NCBI GenBank assembly: GCA_001596135.1
Contig: CP014773.1
Location: 744,001 to 808,000 of the forward strand
DNA length: 64,000 nucleotides
Origin: Mucilaginibacter sp. PAMC 26640
GTDB taxonomy: Bacteria > Bacteroidota > Bacteroidia > Sphingobacteriales > Sphingobacteriaceae
Direction of reading: 5' to 3'
Shown: positions 35,317 to 43,603 of the stretch, in pieces
Position numbering within the stretch: the first letter of the stretch is position 1
How the letters are laid out: every line of letters starts with the position of its first letter
The notes under the pieces: model-generated
Seen by the model: the letters and a program-made list of their open reading frames with translations, nothing else
What the model was told of the DNA's origin: nothing
The model's database searches: none
Program-made: the position numbers and the translations under genes

Positions 35317-36052
35317 CTTAACTGACCGGTCCTTCTGGAAATCTTTTTGGGAATCAAGGATCGGATTGATATTTAAAATTAAGCCTAATTATGTTTTTGG
35401 GGATCTCCTCGGAAAGATCATTACCGAAACAAAAGCCCAAACAGCTATTGAACTTGGTGGTTTCCCGGGTTATTATGCCATCTACCTCAAAAAATACAAA
35501 GGGCTAACCACTACCTTGCTGGATTACTTTATACACCAGGAGCTGGTAAATAAACTACTTACCGCCAATGAATTGAAAGAGGGCGATATTAAAATCATAG
35601 AGGCGGATCTTTTTAAATTTATTCCTGCAGAAAAGTATGATATGGTGCTTTCCTTTGGGTTGATAGAGCACTTTAACGATACCAAATTTATCATTGGCGA
35701 GCACTTGAAGTTTTTAAAACCCGGCGGCACCTTATTTATTACACTGCCTAACTTTAAAAGCGTAAATGGCTGGGTGCAGCGCAATTTTGATAAAGAGAAC
35801 TACGACAAGCACAATATCAACAGCATGGACCTGGGCCTGCTTAAAAGCAGTTGCGAAGCTTTGGGCTTAAAAAAGGTTGAGGCTTATTATCATGGAAAGT
35901 TTTCCGTTTGGCTGGAGAACAAATCTGAGCAAACCGCAATAGCTAAATTACTCATGAAAACCATCTGGCTTGCGGGTAAAGTAGCCACTAAACTGGTACC
36001 GGTAGAGAGCAAGGCACTATCTCCTTATATTGTAGTTAAGGCGAGTTTGTAA
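35306..36052 (+). CDS. class I SAM-dependent methyltransferase
   Basis: 248 residues. SAM-binding motif I is AIELGGFPGYYAIYL (Gly-rich), followed by TTLLDYF, the acidic motif IIEADLFKF, motif IV MVLSFGLIEHF and LKPGGTLFITLPN. The ATG at 35306 lies inside the end of the acetyltransferase gene, so the two are coupled. In this cluster it probably methylates a glycan or its precursor (inferred). Confidence 0.85.
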   Translation: MENNLTDRSFWKSFWESRIGLIFKIKPNYVFGDLLGKIITETKAQTAIELGGFPGYYAIYLKKYKGLTTTLLDYFIHQELVNKLLTANELKEGDIKIIEADLFKFIPAEKYDMVLSFGLIEHFNDTKFIIGEHLKFLKPGGTLFITLPNFKSVNGWVQRNFDKENYDKHNINSMDLGLLKSSCEALGLKKVEAYYHGKFSVWLENKSEQTAIAKLLMKTIWLAGKVATKLVPVESKALSPYIVVKASL

Positions 36053-36161
36053 AAAAGCGGCGGCAGATCTTGCATCCACCGCCGGCAGGTTTATAACTAA
36101 CTTTGTAAGTTAAATCGCTTTTAGGCCTCTCCCTCAAATAAGAGAGTTTTAATAAAAAATT

Positions 36162-38123
36162 TTATTTTGCCTTTTTCAAGGTAACTAATATTACCCCATT
36201 TTTGCCTTTATCCCCGTAGATCGTTGTGGCACCGGCATCCTTCAGTACATTGATACTTTCAATATCATCTGGCTTCAGCGTTTCCAGGCCGTCCACTTCC
36301 TTGCCATCAACAATGTATAAGGGTTTATTTTTACCTTTCAATTCAATAAAGGTTTTGCCGCCATCCGTTTTTATGGTGTTCACCTTTACGGTTTGATCAA
36401 CAGGCTGAATTAGGTTCCTGTCTGTTTTACCTAATAGGTTCAATTGCTTTCCGCTCAGCGCAAAATTGATCGGTACTGTATATTTTACGTTAACAGGGTG
36501 GCCGTTTTGCATGCCAGGGTACCATTTGGGCATGGCTTTAACAACCCTTATGGCTTCTTCGTCGGCACCATGGCCAATTCCATTTAACACCTGTACATCG
36601 CTGATACTGCCATCTTCGCGCACAATAAAGCTGGTGATCACCCGGCCCTGAATTTTATTTCTGCGTGCATCAGCCGGGTACCTGATGGTTTTGGTTAGGT
36701 ATTTGGCAAAGGCCGCATTACCGCCCGGAAAACCAGGTAGCTGCTCTACTTCGCTGAAGACTATTTTTTGAACAGCCTTACCGGATTGATCTGCTTTTCC
36801 AGTTTTCTTCGCTTTATCGCCCGGCTCATCACTCAGCGCAAAGTTTATAGGAATGGCATATTGCACACGTACCTTGCTGCCTTTTTCCGAGCCTGCAACC
36901 CATTTTGGTGAACCCTTTAATACGCGTATTGCTTCAGCATCAACGCTATGCTCCACAGACCTGATCACTTTAATACCAGACAGCGTACCGTCTTTCTCTA
37001 CAACGAAACCCATTACTACGCGCCCCTGGATCTTATTGTCGCGTGCTGCTTTTGGATACCTGATATTTTTGGCAAGATAGGCAGCGAAGCCTGCTTCTCC
37101 CCCCGGGAACGTAGGTTGCGTGTCAACCGCGCTGTAAACTTTACCTTTTGTTGAATCACCAACACTTGAGTCCTTTTCCAGAGCAATAAGCCTGTTAGCA
37201 TTAGGATAAGTTTCCGGTGATGCCGTCGTACCGATTGAATCGGCAGGTGTCAAAAATAACTCTTCAGCGTTTCGATTGATGCTGGTTACCGCCTTGCTGT
37301 TGCTGATGGTAGCAGATGATAATACCAGCATTAAAATAAATAAGGGTGCAGATAAGCCATACTTTAACAGCTTGATGCGCTGCGATTTGTTTTTTTGTAA
37401 CATCATGATGCGTTGTTTCAGTAAACTATGGTTGTAGAATGGATTAACCAGTTGATGCGCGGGTGTGTTAAAAGTATGGCTAAGCAACAACAGGGCATAT
37501 TCTGCCTTATTATTACCCGCCTGGATAGCCTGCCGGTCGGCTATATATTCATGAATATGCCTGATAGAAAAGCGGTATAAATAAACCACCGGGTTAAACC
37601 AGTTGAGAATCATTACCGCCTCTATGATCAAGACATCGGCGGAATGCCATTGCTGTGCGTGGACTTCTTCGTGCGCCAAAATAACGTCTTTAGCTTCCGT
37701 ATCGTCATCCACATTAATTTTGTTGAAGAATGAATATGGAACCGAAGGCCCTGTTTGCTTAATTACCCTGCGCAGCTGAACAAATTGCCACATTAACCGC
37801 AGGGCCAAAACAACTACCCCAGCCAGGTAAAGCATAACCAGGATTTCGCCAAACGTATAAGCGCTGTTTTCGATAGGTGCGAATGCTGTGATATTAATTT
37901 CGCTCCCTGTGCCGTAAACGGCATACTGCACCTTTTTTGTAATAAAAAGATCCTTTATCCAATCGGATTGTACCAATGGGATAAAAAAGGACAGCAAAGC
38001 CGCACCTACCAGGTAAATGCGGTTTAGCTGAAAAAATGTTTCGCGGCGTAAAAGCAACGCATAAAAACCATAAAACAGGGTGAGGTAAATATTTACCAGC
38101 AATAAATAATTCCACCAGGTCAT
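36162..38123 (-). CDS. BlaR1-like M56 peptidase fused to two TonB domains and a plug segment
   Basis: 653 residues. Membrane helices occur at about 5-25, 35-52, 90-112 and 270-285. M56 zinc motif HEEVH at 151-155. After the last helix come two TonB_C-type domains (about 340-435 and 455-550; FPGGEAGFAAYL and FPGGNAAFAKYL, each with KIQGRV), then a TonB-plug-like tail (LYIVDGKEVDGLETL, VLKDAGATTIYG, GVILVTLKK). BlaR1 proteins sense signals and cleave a BlaI repressor; the repressor gene lies 2 bp upstream. The TonB/plug tail suggests sensing at the envelope. Confidence 0.9.
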   Translation of the reverse strand: MTWWNYLLLVNIYLTLFYGFYALLLRRETFFQLNRIYLVGAALLSFFIPLVQSDWIKDLFITKKVQYAVYGTGSEINITAFAPIENSAYTFGEILVMLYLAGVVVLALRLMWQFVQLRRVIKQTGPSVPYSFFNKINVDDDTEAKDVILAHEEVHAQQWHSADVLIIEAVMILNWFNPVVYLYRFSIRHIHEYIADRQAIQAGNNKAEYALLLLSHTFNTPAHQLVNPFYNHSLLKQRIMMLQKNKSQRIKLLKYGLSAPLFILMLVLSSATISNSKAVTSINRNAEELFLTPADSIGTTASPETYPNANRLIALEKDSSVGDSTKGKVYSAVDTQPTFPGGEAGFAAYLAKNIRYPKAARDNKIQGRVVMGFVVEKDGTLSGIKVIRSVEHSVDAEAIRVLKGSPKWVAGSEKGSKVRVQYAIPINFALSDEPGDKAKKTGKADQSGKAVQKIVFSEVEQLPGFPGGNAAFAKYLTKTIRYPADARRNKIQGRVITSFIVREDGSISDVQVLNGIGHGADEEAIRVVKAMPKWYPGMQNGHPVNVKYTVPINFALSGKQLNLLGKTDRNLIQPVDQTVKVNTIKTDGGKTFIELKGKNKPLYIVDGKEVDGLETLKPDDIESINVLKDAGATTIYGDKGKNGVILVTLKKAK

Positions 38124-38125
38124 CG

Positions 38126-38497
38126 TTATTTGTCTTTAAGTTTTTCAATCAGTTTCATGATCTCATCGGCCTCCTTTAAGTCAATTTTCTCTTTCTTCAC
38201 AAAAAAGGATAGCATCCGGTTGACCGAATTATCAAAGTAGCCGCTAAGCAGCTTATCGGCGGCAAAATTTTGGTATTGATCCTTGCTTACCACCGGGTGA
38301 TATTCGTGGCTTTTGCCATACGCTGTATGGCCAACAAAACCTTTCGTTTCCAAAATCCTAATAATGGTTGATACCGTGTTGTATGCCGGCTTAGGCTCGG
38401 GCAAAACATCTAAAACATCTTTTACAAACCCCTTTTTCAGTTGCCAAAGCACCTGCATAATTTGCTCTTCAGCACGGGTCAAATCTTTAATTTCCAT
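38126..38497 (-). CDS. BlaI/MecI/CopY-family repressor
   Basis: 123 residues. Winged-helix domain 1-75 (LTRAEEQIMQVLWQLKKGFV, YNTVSTIIRILETKGFVGH) and a C-terminal dimerising helix (EADEIMKLIEKLKD). It probably binds the two AACTA-N6-TAGTT dyads just upstream and is cleaved or released by the M56 partner. It lies 2 bp before that gene, giving one operon and autoregulation. Confidence 0.92.
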   Translation of the reverse strand: MEIKDLTRAEEQIMQVLWQLKKGFVKDVLDVLPEPKPAYNTVSTIIRILETKGFVGHTAYGKSHEYHPVVSKDQYQNFAADKLLSGYFDNSVNRMLSFFVKKEKIDLKEADEIMKLIEKLKDK

Positions 38498-38509
38498 AAC
38501 AATAAAATA

Positions 38510-38525
38510 AACTAACTTACTAGTT
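38510..38525. promoter_or_regulatory. operator dyad 1 of the BlaI-like repressor
   Basis: AACTAACTTACTAGTT: half-sites AACTA and TAGTT with a 6-bp spacer, 13-28 bp upstream of the repressor ATG. Confidence 0.65.
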
Positions 38526-38557
38526 GAACGAAGTTATAATTTTAAAACAAAATTTCC

Positions 38558-38573
38558 AACTAAATGTTTAGTT
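38558..38573. promoter_or_regulatory. operator dyad 2 of the BlaI-like repressor
   Basis: AACTAAATGTTTAGTT has the same half-sites and spacer as dyad 1, centre-to-centre 48 bp. On the minus strand a possible -33 TTG overlaps it and a -7-like TAACTTCG follows after 20 bp, so bound repressor would cover the promoter. Confidence 0.65.
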
Positions 38574-38772
38574 TTTTAATATCTAAGGCATTTTGAGAGT
38601 GACATGCTATAATTCCGAGCAAAGAGCTTGCATATTAAGTGTGGCTAAATCTTGGATATCGCTCTTAGAGCTGACTCACCCCGACATCGCTATGCGTATC
38701 CATTGCGCCACATCTACCAATTATCTAAACTTTTATGCGCATGTTTGGTTGTAATAGCCACAACCAATTACC

Positions 38773-40176
38773 ATGGAAATAACCTTTCACGGCGCCGCCC
38801 GTAATGTAACCGGCAGCAAGCATTTACTCAGATTAGCAGACGGTACAAGCGTTTTATTAGACTGCGGTATGTTCCAGGGACTTGGAGAGCAAACCGATGA
38901 TATGAACGAGCATTTTGGCTTTAATCCTACCAAACTGGATTACCTTATTTTGTCGCACGCACACATTGATCATTGTGGACTTGTCCCACGGCTGGTTGCT
39001 GAAGGATTTGAAGGTCAGATCTTTTGTACCGCCGCCACTATGGACCTGTGCCGGATTTTGCTGATGGATTCTGCCAAGATACAGATGCAGGATGTGGAAT
39101 ACAGTAATAAGCACCGCGCAAAAAAGAATGAGCCGCTTTTAGATGCGTTGTATACAGAAGATGATGTGACCAAAGCCCTTGCCTTATTTAAAATAGTGGA
39201 CTATCATCAAGAATATGCTATTACACCCAGTATAAAATTTCAGTTTACAGATGCCGGGCATGTGCTGGGCAGTGCTGCCGTACATGTCACCGTATTGGAG
39301 AATGGCAAAGAAACCCAAATTACTTTTAGCGGGGATGTTGGCCGCTATGGCGATTTGCTGCTGAAAAACCCGCAAACCTTTCCGCAGGCCGACTATATTT
39401 TATTGGAGTCGACCTACGGCGACAGCCTGCATAAAGATATTGGTCCTATTGAAGATGCATTGCTGGAAATTATAAAACACACCTGCGAGGAAAAAAAAGG
39501 AAAAGTTATTATCCCGGCATTTAGCGTTGGCCGTACCCAGGAACTATTGTATGCGCTTAATTCGCTGGAATTAAAAGGCGAACTGCCCGATCTAAGCTAT
39601 TATGTGGATAGCCCACTTTCTGAAAAGGCAACGCAGGTACTGAAAGACCACCCGGAAGTATATAATAAAGATGTAAAGGAAGTGCTGAAGGTAGATGCTG
39701 ATCCATTTGCCTTCAAAGGGTTAAAATTTATTCAGTCCACGCAAGAATCAATAGCGTTAAATGACGATGCAAGACCCTGCGTGATCATTTCTTCGTCGGG
39801 CATGGCAGAAGCCGGCCGCGTTAAGCACCATATCAAAAACAACATCAGCGAACAAAAGAACACCATTTTAATGGTGGGTTATGCCGAACCAAATTCTTTA
39901 GGTGGCAGGTTAACAAGAGGTGAAAAAGAAGTCTATATTTTTGGGGACCAATACCAGGTAAATGCCGAGGTACAATCTATCAAAAGCATGAGTGCCCATG
40001 GGGATTACGAAGACTTACTGCATTTTTTGTCCTGCCAGGATCCTAATTTGGTTAAACAAGTGTTTTTGGTACATGGCGAATACGAGGTACAGCAACACTT
40101 TGCCGAAAAATTAAAAGAGAACGGTTTCCCAAACATTGAAATACCTTATCAGCACGAAAAAATAGTATTGGAATAG
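38773..40176 (+). CDS. beta-CASP metallo-beta-lactamase-fold ribonuclease-like protein
   Basis: 467 residues. MBL motif HAHIDH at 62-67, further metal ligands in DAGHVLGSA and FSGDVGRYG, then the beta-CASP region (ESTYGDSLH, AFSVGRTQELLY, SSSGMAEAGR) and a C-terminal RMMBL motif (MSAHGDYEDLL, VHGE). It matches the YSH1/CPSF-like bacterial family with RNA-processing nuclease activity. Complete, cytoplasmic. Convergent with yfhO-type gene across a shared terminator. Confidence 0.9.
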   Translation: MEITFHGAARNVTGSKHLLRLADGTSVLLDCGMFQGLGEQTDDMNEHFGFNPTKLDYLILSHAHIDHCGLVPRLVAEGFEGQIFCTAATMDLCRILLMDSAKIQMQDVEYSNKHRAKKNEPLLDALYTEDDVTKALALFKIVDYHQEYAITPSIKFQFTDAGHVLGSAAVHVTVLENGKETQITFSGDVGRYGDLLLKNPQTFPQADYILLESTYGDSLHKDIGPIEDALLEIIKHTCEEKKGKVIIPAFSVGRTQELLYALNSLELKGELPDLSYYVDSPLSEKATQVLKDHPEVYNKDVKEVLKVDADPFAFKGLKFIQSTQESIALNDDARPCVIISSSGMAEAGRVKHHIKNNISEQKNTILMVGYAEPNSLGGRLTRGEKEVYIFGDQYQVNAEVQSIKSMSAHGDYEDLLHFLSCQDPNLVKQVFLVHGEYEVQQHFAEKLKENGFPNIEIPYQHEKIVLE

Positions 40177-40202
40177 CTATGGCCATGGCTACCGTATCCA
40201 TA

Positions 40203-40239
40203 AAAAAAAGCGATGAGCGTAATGCTCATCGCTTTTTTT
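40203..40239. terminator. bidirectional terminator between convergent genes
   Basis: A 16-bp perfect stem AAAAAAAGCGATGAGC with its complement, loop GTAAT, with A and T runs on both sides. It serves the beta-CASP gene (+) and the YfhO gene (-). Confidence 0.9.
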
Positions 40240-40256
40240 GTATCAGTAGATATCTA

Positions 40257-42755
40257 TTAAGCTTTCTTAAAAGCAACCTCTGGTTTTCTCTTTTTAAATT
40301 CAACAAATAAGGCACCGCCCAGGGCAAGCACCAGTAAAACCGAACCCGCCATTGAAATTCCTTCACCGGTATAATAAGATGCCGGGTGGAAATCAAACTG
40401 AATAGTATGGTTACCTACGGGGATCGTGGCTGCACGCAGCAAGTAATCTGCACGGTAATAAGGTTGCTCTACACCGTCGATGCTCATTTTCCATCCCTTG
40501 TTGTAGTAGATTTCCGAAAACACGGCAACCTGATTGGCAGCAGAGCTGGATTGGTAGGTTAAATGGTCCGGATTATATTTGGTTAATTTGATGGTAGCGT
40601 TTGTATCGATACCAAGGGTTTTAGCCTCCACAACACTTTTGTATTTGCCATCTATCATGGCTTCGTTTTTTGGGGAGAAGCTACTGATAGCCAACATTTC
40701 TTCATCCGCATCTTTCACATACTTAACACTCTTTACAAACCAGGCATGGCCGCACGCTGTAGGGTTAACACGCATGTTAGAGGTGCCTGTTTTTTGATCG
40801 GCAGTAATAATGTATTTGGTGTTGAGCATATCCAGCACGTCCTGGTTAATACTTTTAGTAAATTGATTATCCATCAATTCCTCATATCTTTTTAGGCGGG
40901 CAGCAGAGTAACCACTGATAGATTTATGGAAGAACGGATTAAAAAGATCGTATTTAATTGAGGCTCCATTATCATAAACACGGAAATTTGGATCGGTATC
41001 CTTCATAATAAAGGTATCAACCTCACGAGGTGCTATCGCCTGCGCCGCCTCTACTTTATCCTGAAAGCTCGCTTCCTTTAAATAGCGTTTATCAACCTGC
41101 CAAAGATCTACCAAAATAACGACAAGAAAAGCAACCGATAAAATGGTAGCATTAATTTTTTGTTTGGTAAATGCCCATAACAACCCAAAAGCAATAGCCA
41201 CAAATACTAGCGATCGCCACGCATCGGCTTGCTCTAAATTTGTCCTGTCTTTAATTATAGCGCTGCTTACAGCGTTAGCGGTGCCTTCGTCGCCTTTCAT
41301 GGCGTTGGCAAGCGTGCTGATACCTTCTGTTTGATCAAAGGCCCTGAAGCTGAGGATCAATGAAGGGACAAGTGCAAGTATCAATGTGATCCCACCGGTA
41401 ATAAAAAACGCGATCTTTAATTTCTTAAATAAATCTGCCTTGTTTGGGTTGGTAATAAATTCGTTTACCGCTAATAAGGCCAGGATAGGGAAGCATAAGC
41501 CGGTTACTGCCAAAATAGATTCGGTAGCACGGAACTTATTGTATAATGGCACATATTTGAAGAAAATATCTGACAGGAACGGGAAGTTGCCGCCCCATGA
41601 TAACAGCACGGTTAAAATAACGGTACCCAACAGCCACCATTTTAAGCGGCTGCGTACAACAAATAAGCCAAGCACAAACAAGAAAAATATTGCGGCTCCA
41701 AAATAATAAGGACCATAGGTAGAAGGGCGCTTTGGTCCCCAATACATGCCGAGCCCCGGAAAGTTGGAGATTTGACCGGCAATGTTTACGGCCTGATCGG
41801 CAGGTACGTCTTTAGCAGAAAATACTTTAACAATCTCTTTATCCTGGTCTATGCTCTCGCCACCAGAACCACCGCCCGCTGCATTTGGAACCAGAAAGGT
41901 AACCGACTCTGCAACACCCTGACTGTACTGGTAAGCATACTCTCTATCAAGCCCGTCCACAGGTTCTTTAGCGCTGGCTTTTAAGTTTGATTTACCACGG
42001 ATAGTTTCTGTACCGTAATCATAAGTACTCCATAATAAAGAAGCATTTACAGCTAAGGCAAGCAAAGTAGCAACCGCTAAAAAGCCTATAGCTTTAAAAA
42101 AAGGAGCAGTAGCTTTAGCTTTCACCGCATGGTATAACTCGATGCAAACCAATATGATGATGGCCATCATCAGGTAGTAGGTCATTTGCACGTGGTTGGA
42201 GCGAATTTCCATAGCAAGGAAAAAAGCCGTTAGTGCAGAGCCGCCAATGTAGTTGCCGCGCAGTGTAAGGATAATACTGGCAATAATAGGCGCAAAAAAA
42301 GCTATCGCAAAGGCTTGGTTAGAGTGCCCCGCTACCAGCAATATCATATTATAGGATGAAAAAGTAAAGGCCACGGCACCTGCTGCTGCCAGCCATGGGT
42401 TCATTTTAAGCACGATAAATAAAAAGTAGGTACCCAATAAAAGAATCAGGATCGTATCAACCGGGTTTGGGAATGTGGCTTTTACAGCAGATACCACATG
42501 CGTGGTGATATTATTTGGATAAGGGGCCCAGATCTGGAAAGCGGGCATCCCGCCGAAGATTTGGTTGGTCCATAAAACGGTAGTGTCTTTAGCGCGGTAA
42601 TCATTGATCTCCTTTTGGGTAGATTGTGCACCAATTACATCACTCTGCCCTAATGTTTTACCTTGAAATGCAGGCGTAACGAAGAAAAAGCATATTGCTA
42701 AGAAAATTCCTATAACGGCCAGGTGCGTACCGTTACGTTTAAACCAATTGTTCAT
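40257..42755 (-). CDS. YfhO-family polytopic membrane protein (GT-C type)
   Basis: 832 residues with about 12-14 membrane helices through residue 560, a soluble C-terminal domain (560-790) and a final helix (SMAGSVLLVLALGGALF). The N-terminus (FQGKTLGQSDVIG, WTNQIFGGMPAFQIW) and the C-terminal VFSEIYYNKGWKMSIDG are hallmark YfhO stretches. YfhO proteins are GT-C-like enzymes that glycosylate lipoteichoic acid or other envelope polymers in some Gram-positives; the substrate here is unknown. Confidence 0.9.
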   Translation of the reverse strand: MNNWFKRNGTHLAVIGIFLAICFFFVTPAFQGKTLGQSDVIGAQSTQKEINDYRAKDTTVLWTNQIFGGMPAFQIWAPYPNNITTHVVSAVKATFPNPVDTILILLLGTYFLFIVLKMNPWLAAAGAVAFTFSSYNMILLVAGHSNQAFAIAFFAPIIASIILTLRGNYIGGSALTAFFLAMEIRSNHVQMTYYLMMAIIILVCIELYHAVKAKATAPFFKAIGFLAVATLLALAVNASLLWSTYDYGTETIRGKSNLKASAKEPVDGLDREYAYQYSQGVAESVTFLVPNAAGGGSGGESIDQDKEIVKVFSAKDVPADQAVNIAGQISNFPGLGMYWGPKRPSTYGPYYFGAAIFFLFVLGLFVVRSRLKWWLLGTVILTVLLSWGGNFPFLSDIFFKYVPLYNKFRATESILAVTGLCFPILALLAVNEFITNPNKADLFKKLKIAFFITGGITLILALVPSLILSFRAFDQTEGISTLANAMKGDEGTANAVSSAIIKDRTNLEQADAWRSLVFVAIAFGLLWAFTKQKINATILSVAFLVVILVDLWQVDKRYLKEASFQDKVEAAQAIAPREVDTFIMKDTDPNFRVYDNGASIKYDLFNPFFHKSISGYSAARLKRYEELMDNQFTKSINQDVLDMLNTKYIITADQKTGTSNMRVNPTACGHAWFVKSVKYVKDADEEMLAISSFSPKNEAMIDGKYKSVVEAKTLGIDTNATIKLTKYNPDHLTYQSSSAANQVAVFSEIYYNKGWKMSIDGVEQPYYRADYLLRAATIPVGNHTIQFDFHPASYYTGEGISMAGSVLLVLALGGALFVEFKKRKPEVAFKKA

Positions 42756-42844
42756 TTAAATTATTTAAAGGGAAATTTATAATAATCTCCAAAAATAGAA
42801 AATTGAACGACAATACTAAGGATATGTTAGCCGAAACAATTTAA

Positions 42845-43141
42845 TTAACAGTTGTGGGGTTGGCTGTTAACATAGAAAAACACTAAACCCATGCCTACGA
42901 TGCTTACGATATAGATAATGGTGTTTAACTTATTGTATTCTTCGCGATTGCGACGGATGGTGTATGCGTTGTATAAAGCCAGCAGCGCAATGGCTGCCCA
43001 GAAGAAGTTATTGATTTTATCGCAGGAGGTAAACATTTGTATCAGCACGGCCAGCACAATGCAATTGGTAAAGATCAGCAACACAGATGGCGGGGTGTTG
43101 TTATGTCCTTTTCTGCGCTTATACAAATTCTCCGGAATCAT
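42845..43141 (-). CDS. small membrane protein, unknown
   Basis: 98 residues with three hydrophobic segments (about 20-38, 45-58, 73-90) separated by a basic loop (TIRRNREEYNK). Its ATG overlaps the stop of the DUF4834 gene by 4 bp, so it is translationally coupled. Family not recognised. Confidence 0.65.
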   Translation of the reverse strand: MIPENLYKRRKGHNNTPPSVLLIFTNCIVLAVLIQMFTSCDKINNFFWAAIALLALYNAYTIRRNREEYNKLNTIIYIVSIVGMGLVFFYVNSQPHNC

Positions 43142-43392
43142 GGATTTTGTTTTATTTCTTCGTAGTCAACAAATTCACCTTCCGTATCAGGCACCTTGCC
43201 TTTTTGCCCGTCGGGTATATAATCCACCTTCACGCGGCCATCCGGGCGTTTTTGCTGCTGATAGTTTTGCTGCTGACCAGCCTGCTGCTGCGCATTGTTG
43301 ATCACGGTTCTGAATATCGCGGGCAGCAACATCTTAAAGAGGTAGCGCACGATATACAGGATACAAATTATTATAATTAAAACACGTAGCAT
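43138..43392 (-). CDS. DUF4834-family membrane-anchored protein
   Basis: 84 residues. One N-terminal membrane helix (VLIIIICILYIVRYLF), a Gln-rich linker, and the conserved tail DGRVKVDYIPDGQKG then EGEFVDYEEI, which defines DUF4834 in Bacteroidota. Function unknown. Upstream partner of the small membrane protein. Confidence 0.8.
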   Translation of the reverse strand: MLRVLIIIICILYIVRYLFKMLLPAIFRTVINNAQQQAGQQQNYQQQKRPDGRVKVDYIPDGQKGKVPDTEGEFVDYEEIKQNP

Positions 43393-43508
43393 CTTTTAAT
43401 ATTTTGGCTTACAAATATAAGTAGTATAACGTATTAATTGTTTGCTTAGTTTGCTGAAGTGAGGCGCTAATAATAATTCGAGTCAAACAATTCAGAGTTC
43501 ATTATTGT

Positions 43509-43541
43509 AAAAAAGCACCTACGGCCCAAGCCATAAGTGCT
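43509..43541 (-). terminator. terminator of the type IX export operon
   Basis: On the minus strand AGCACTTATGGC / GCCGTAGGTGCT with a 4-nt loop and T6 follows, about 60 bp after the OmpA/PD40 gene. Same stem style as the displaced tRNA-Val terminator at 5281. Confidence 0.65.
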
Positions 43542-43603
43542 ATAATTCCAGCCTGTACATAGTGCCGAAATTTACAGATCAACGATCAATATACTGGTGA
43601 TAA

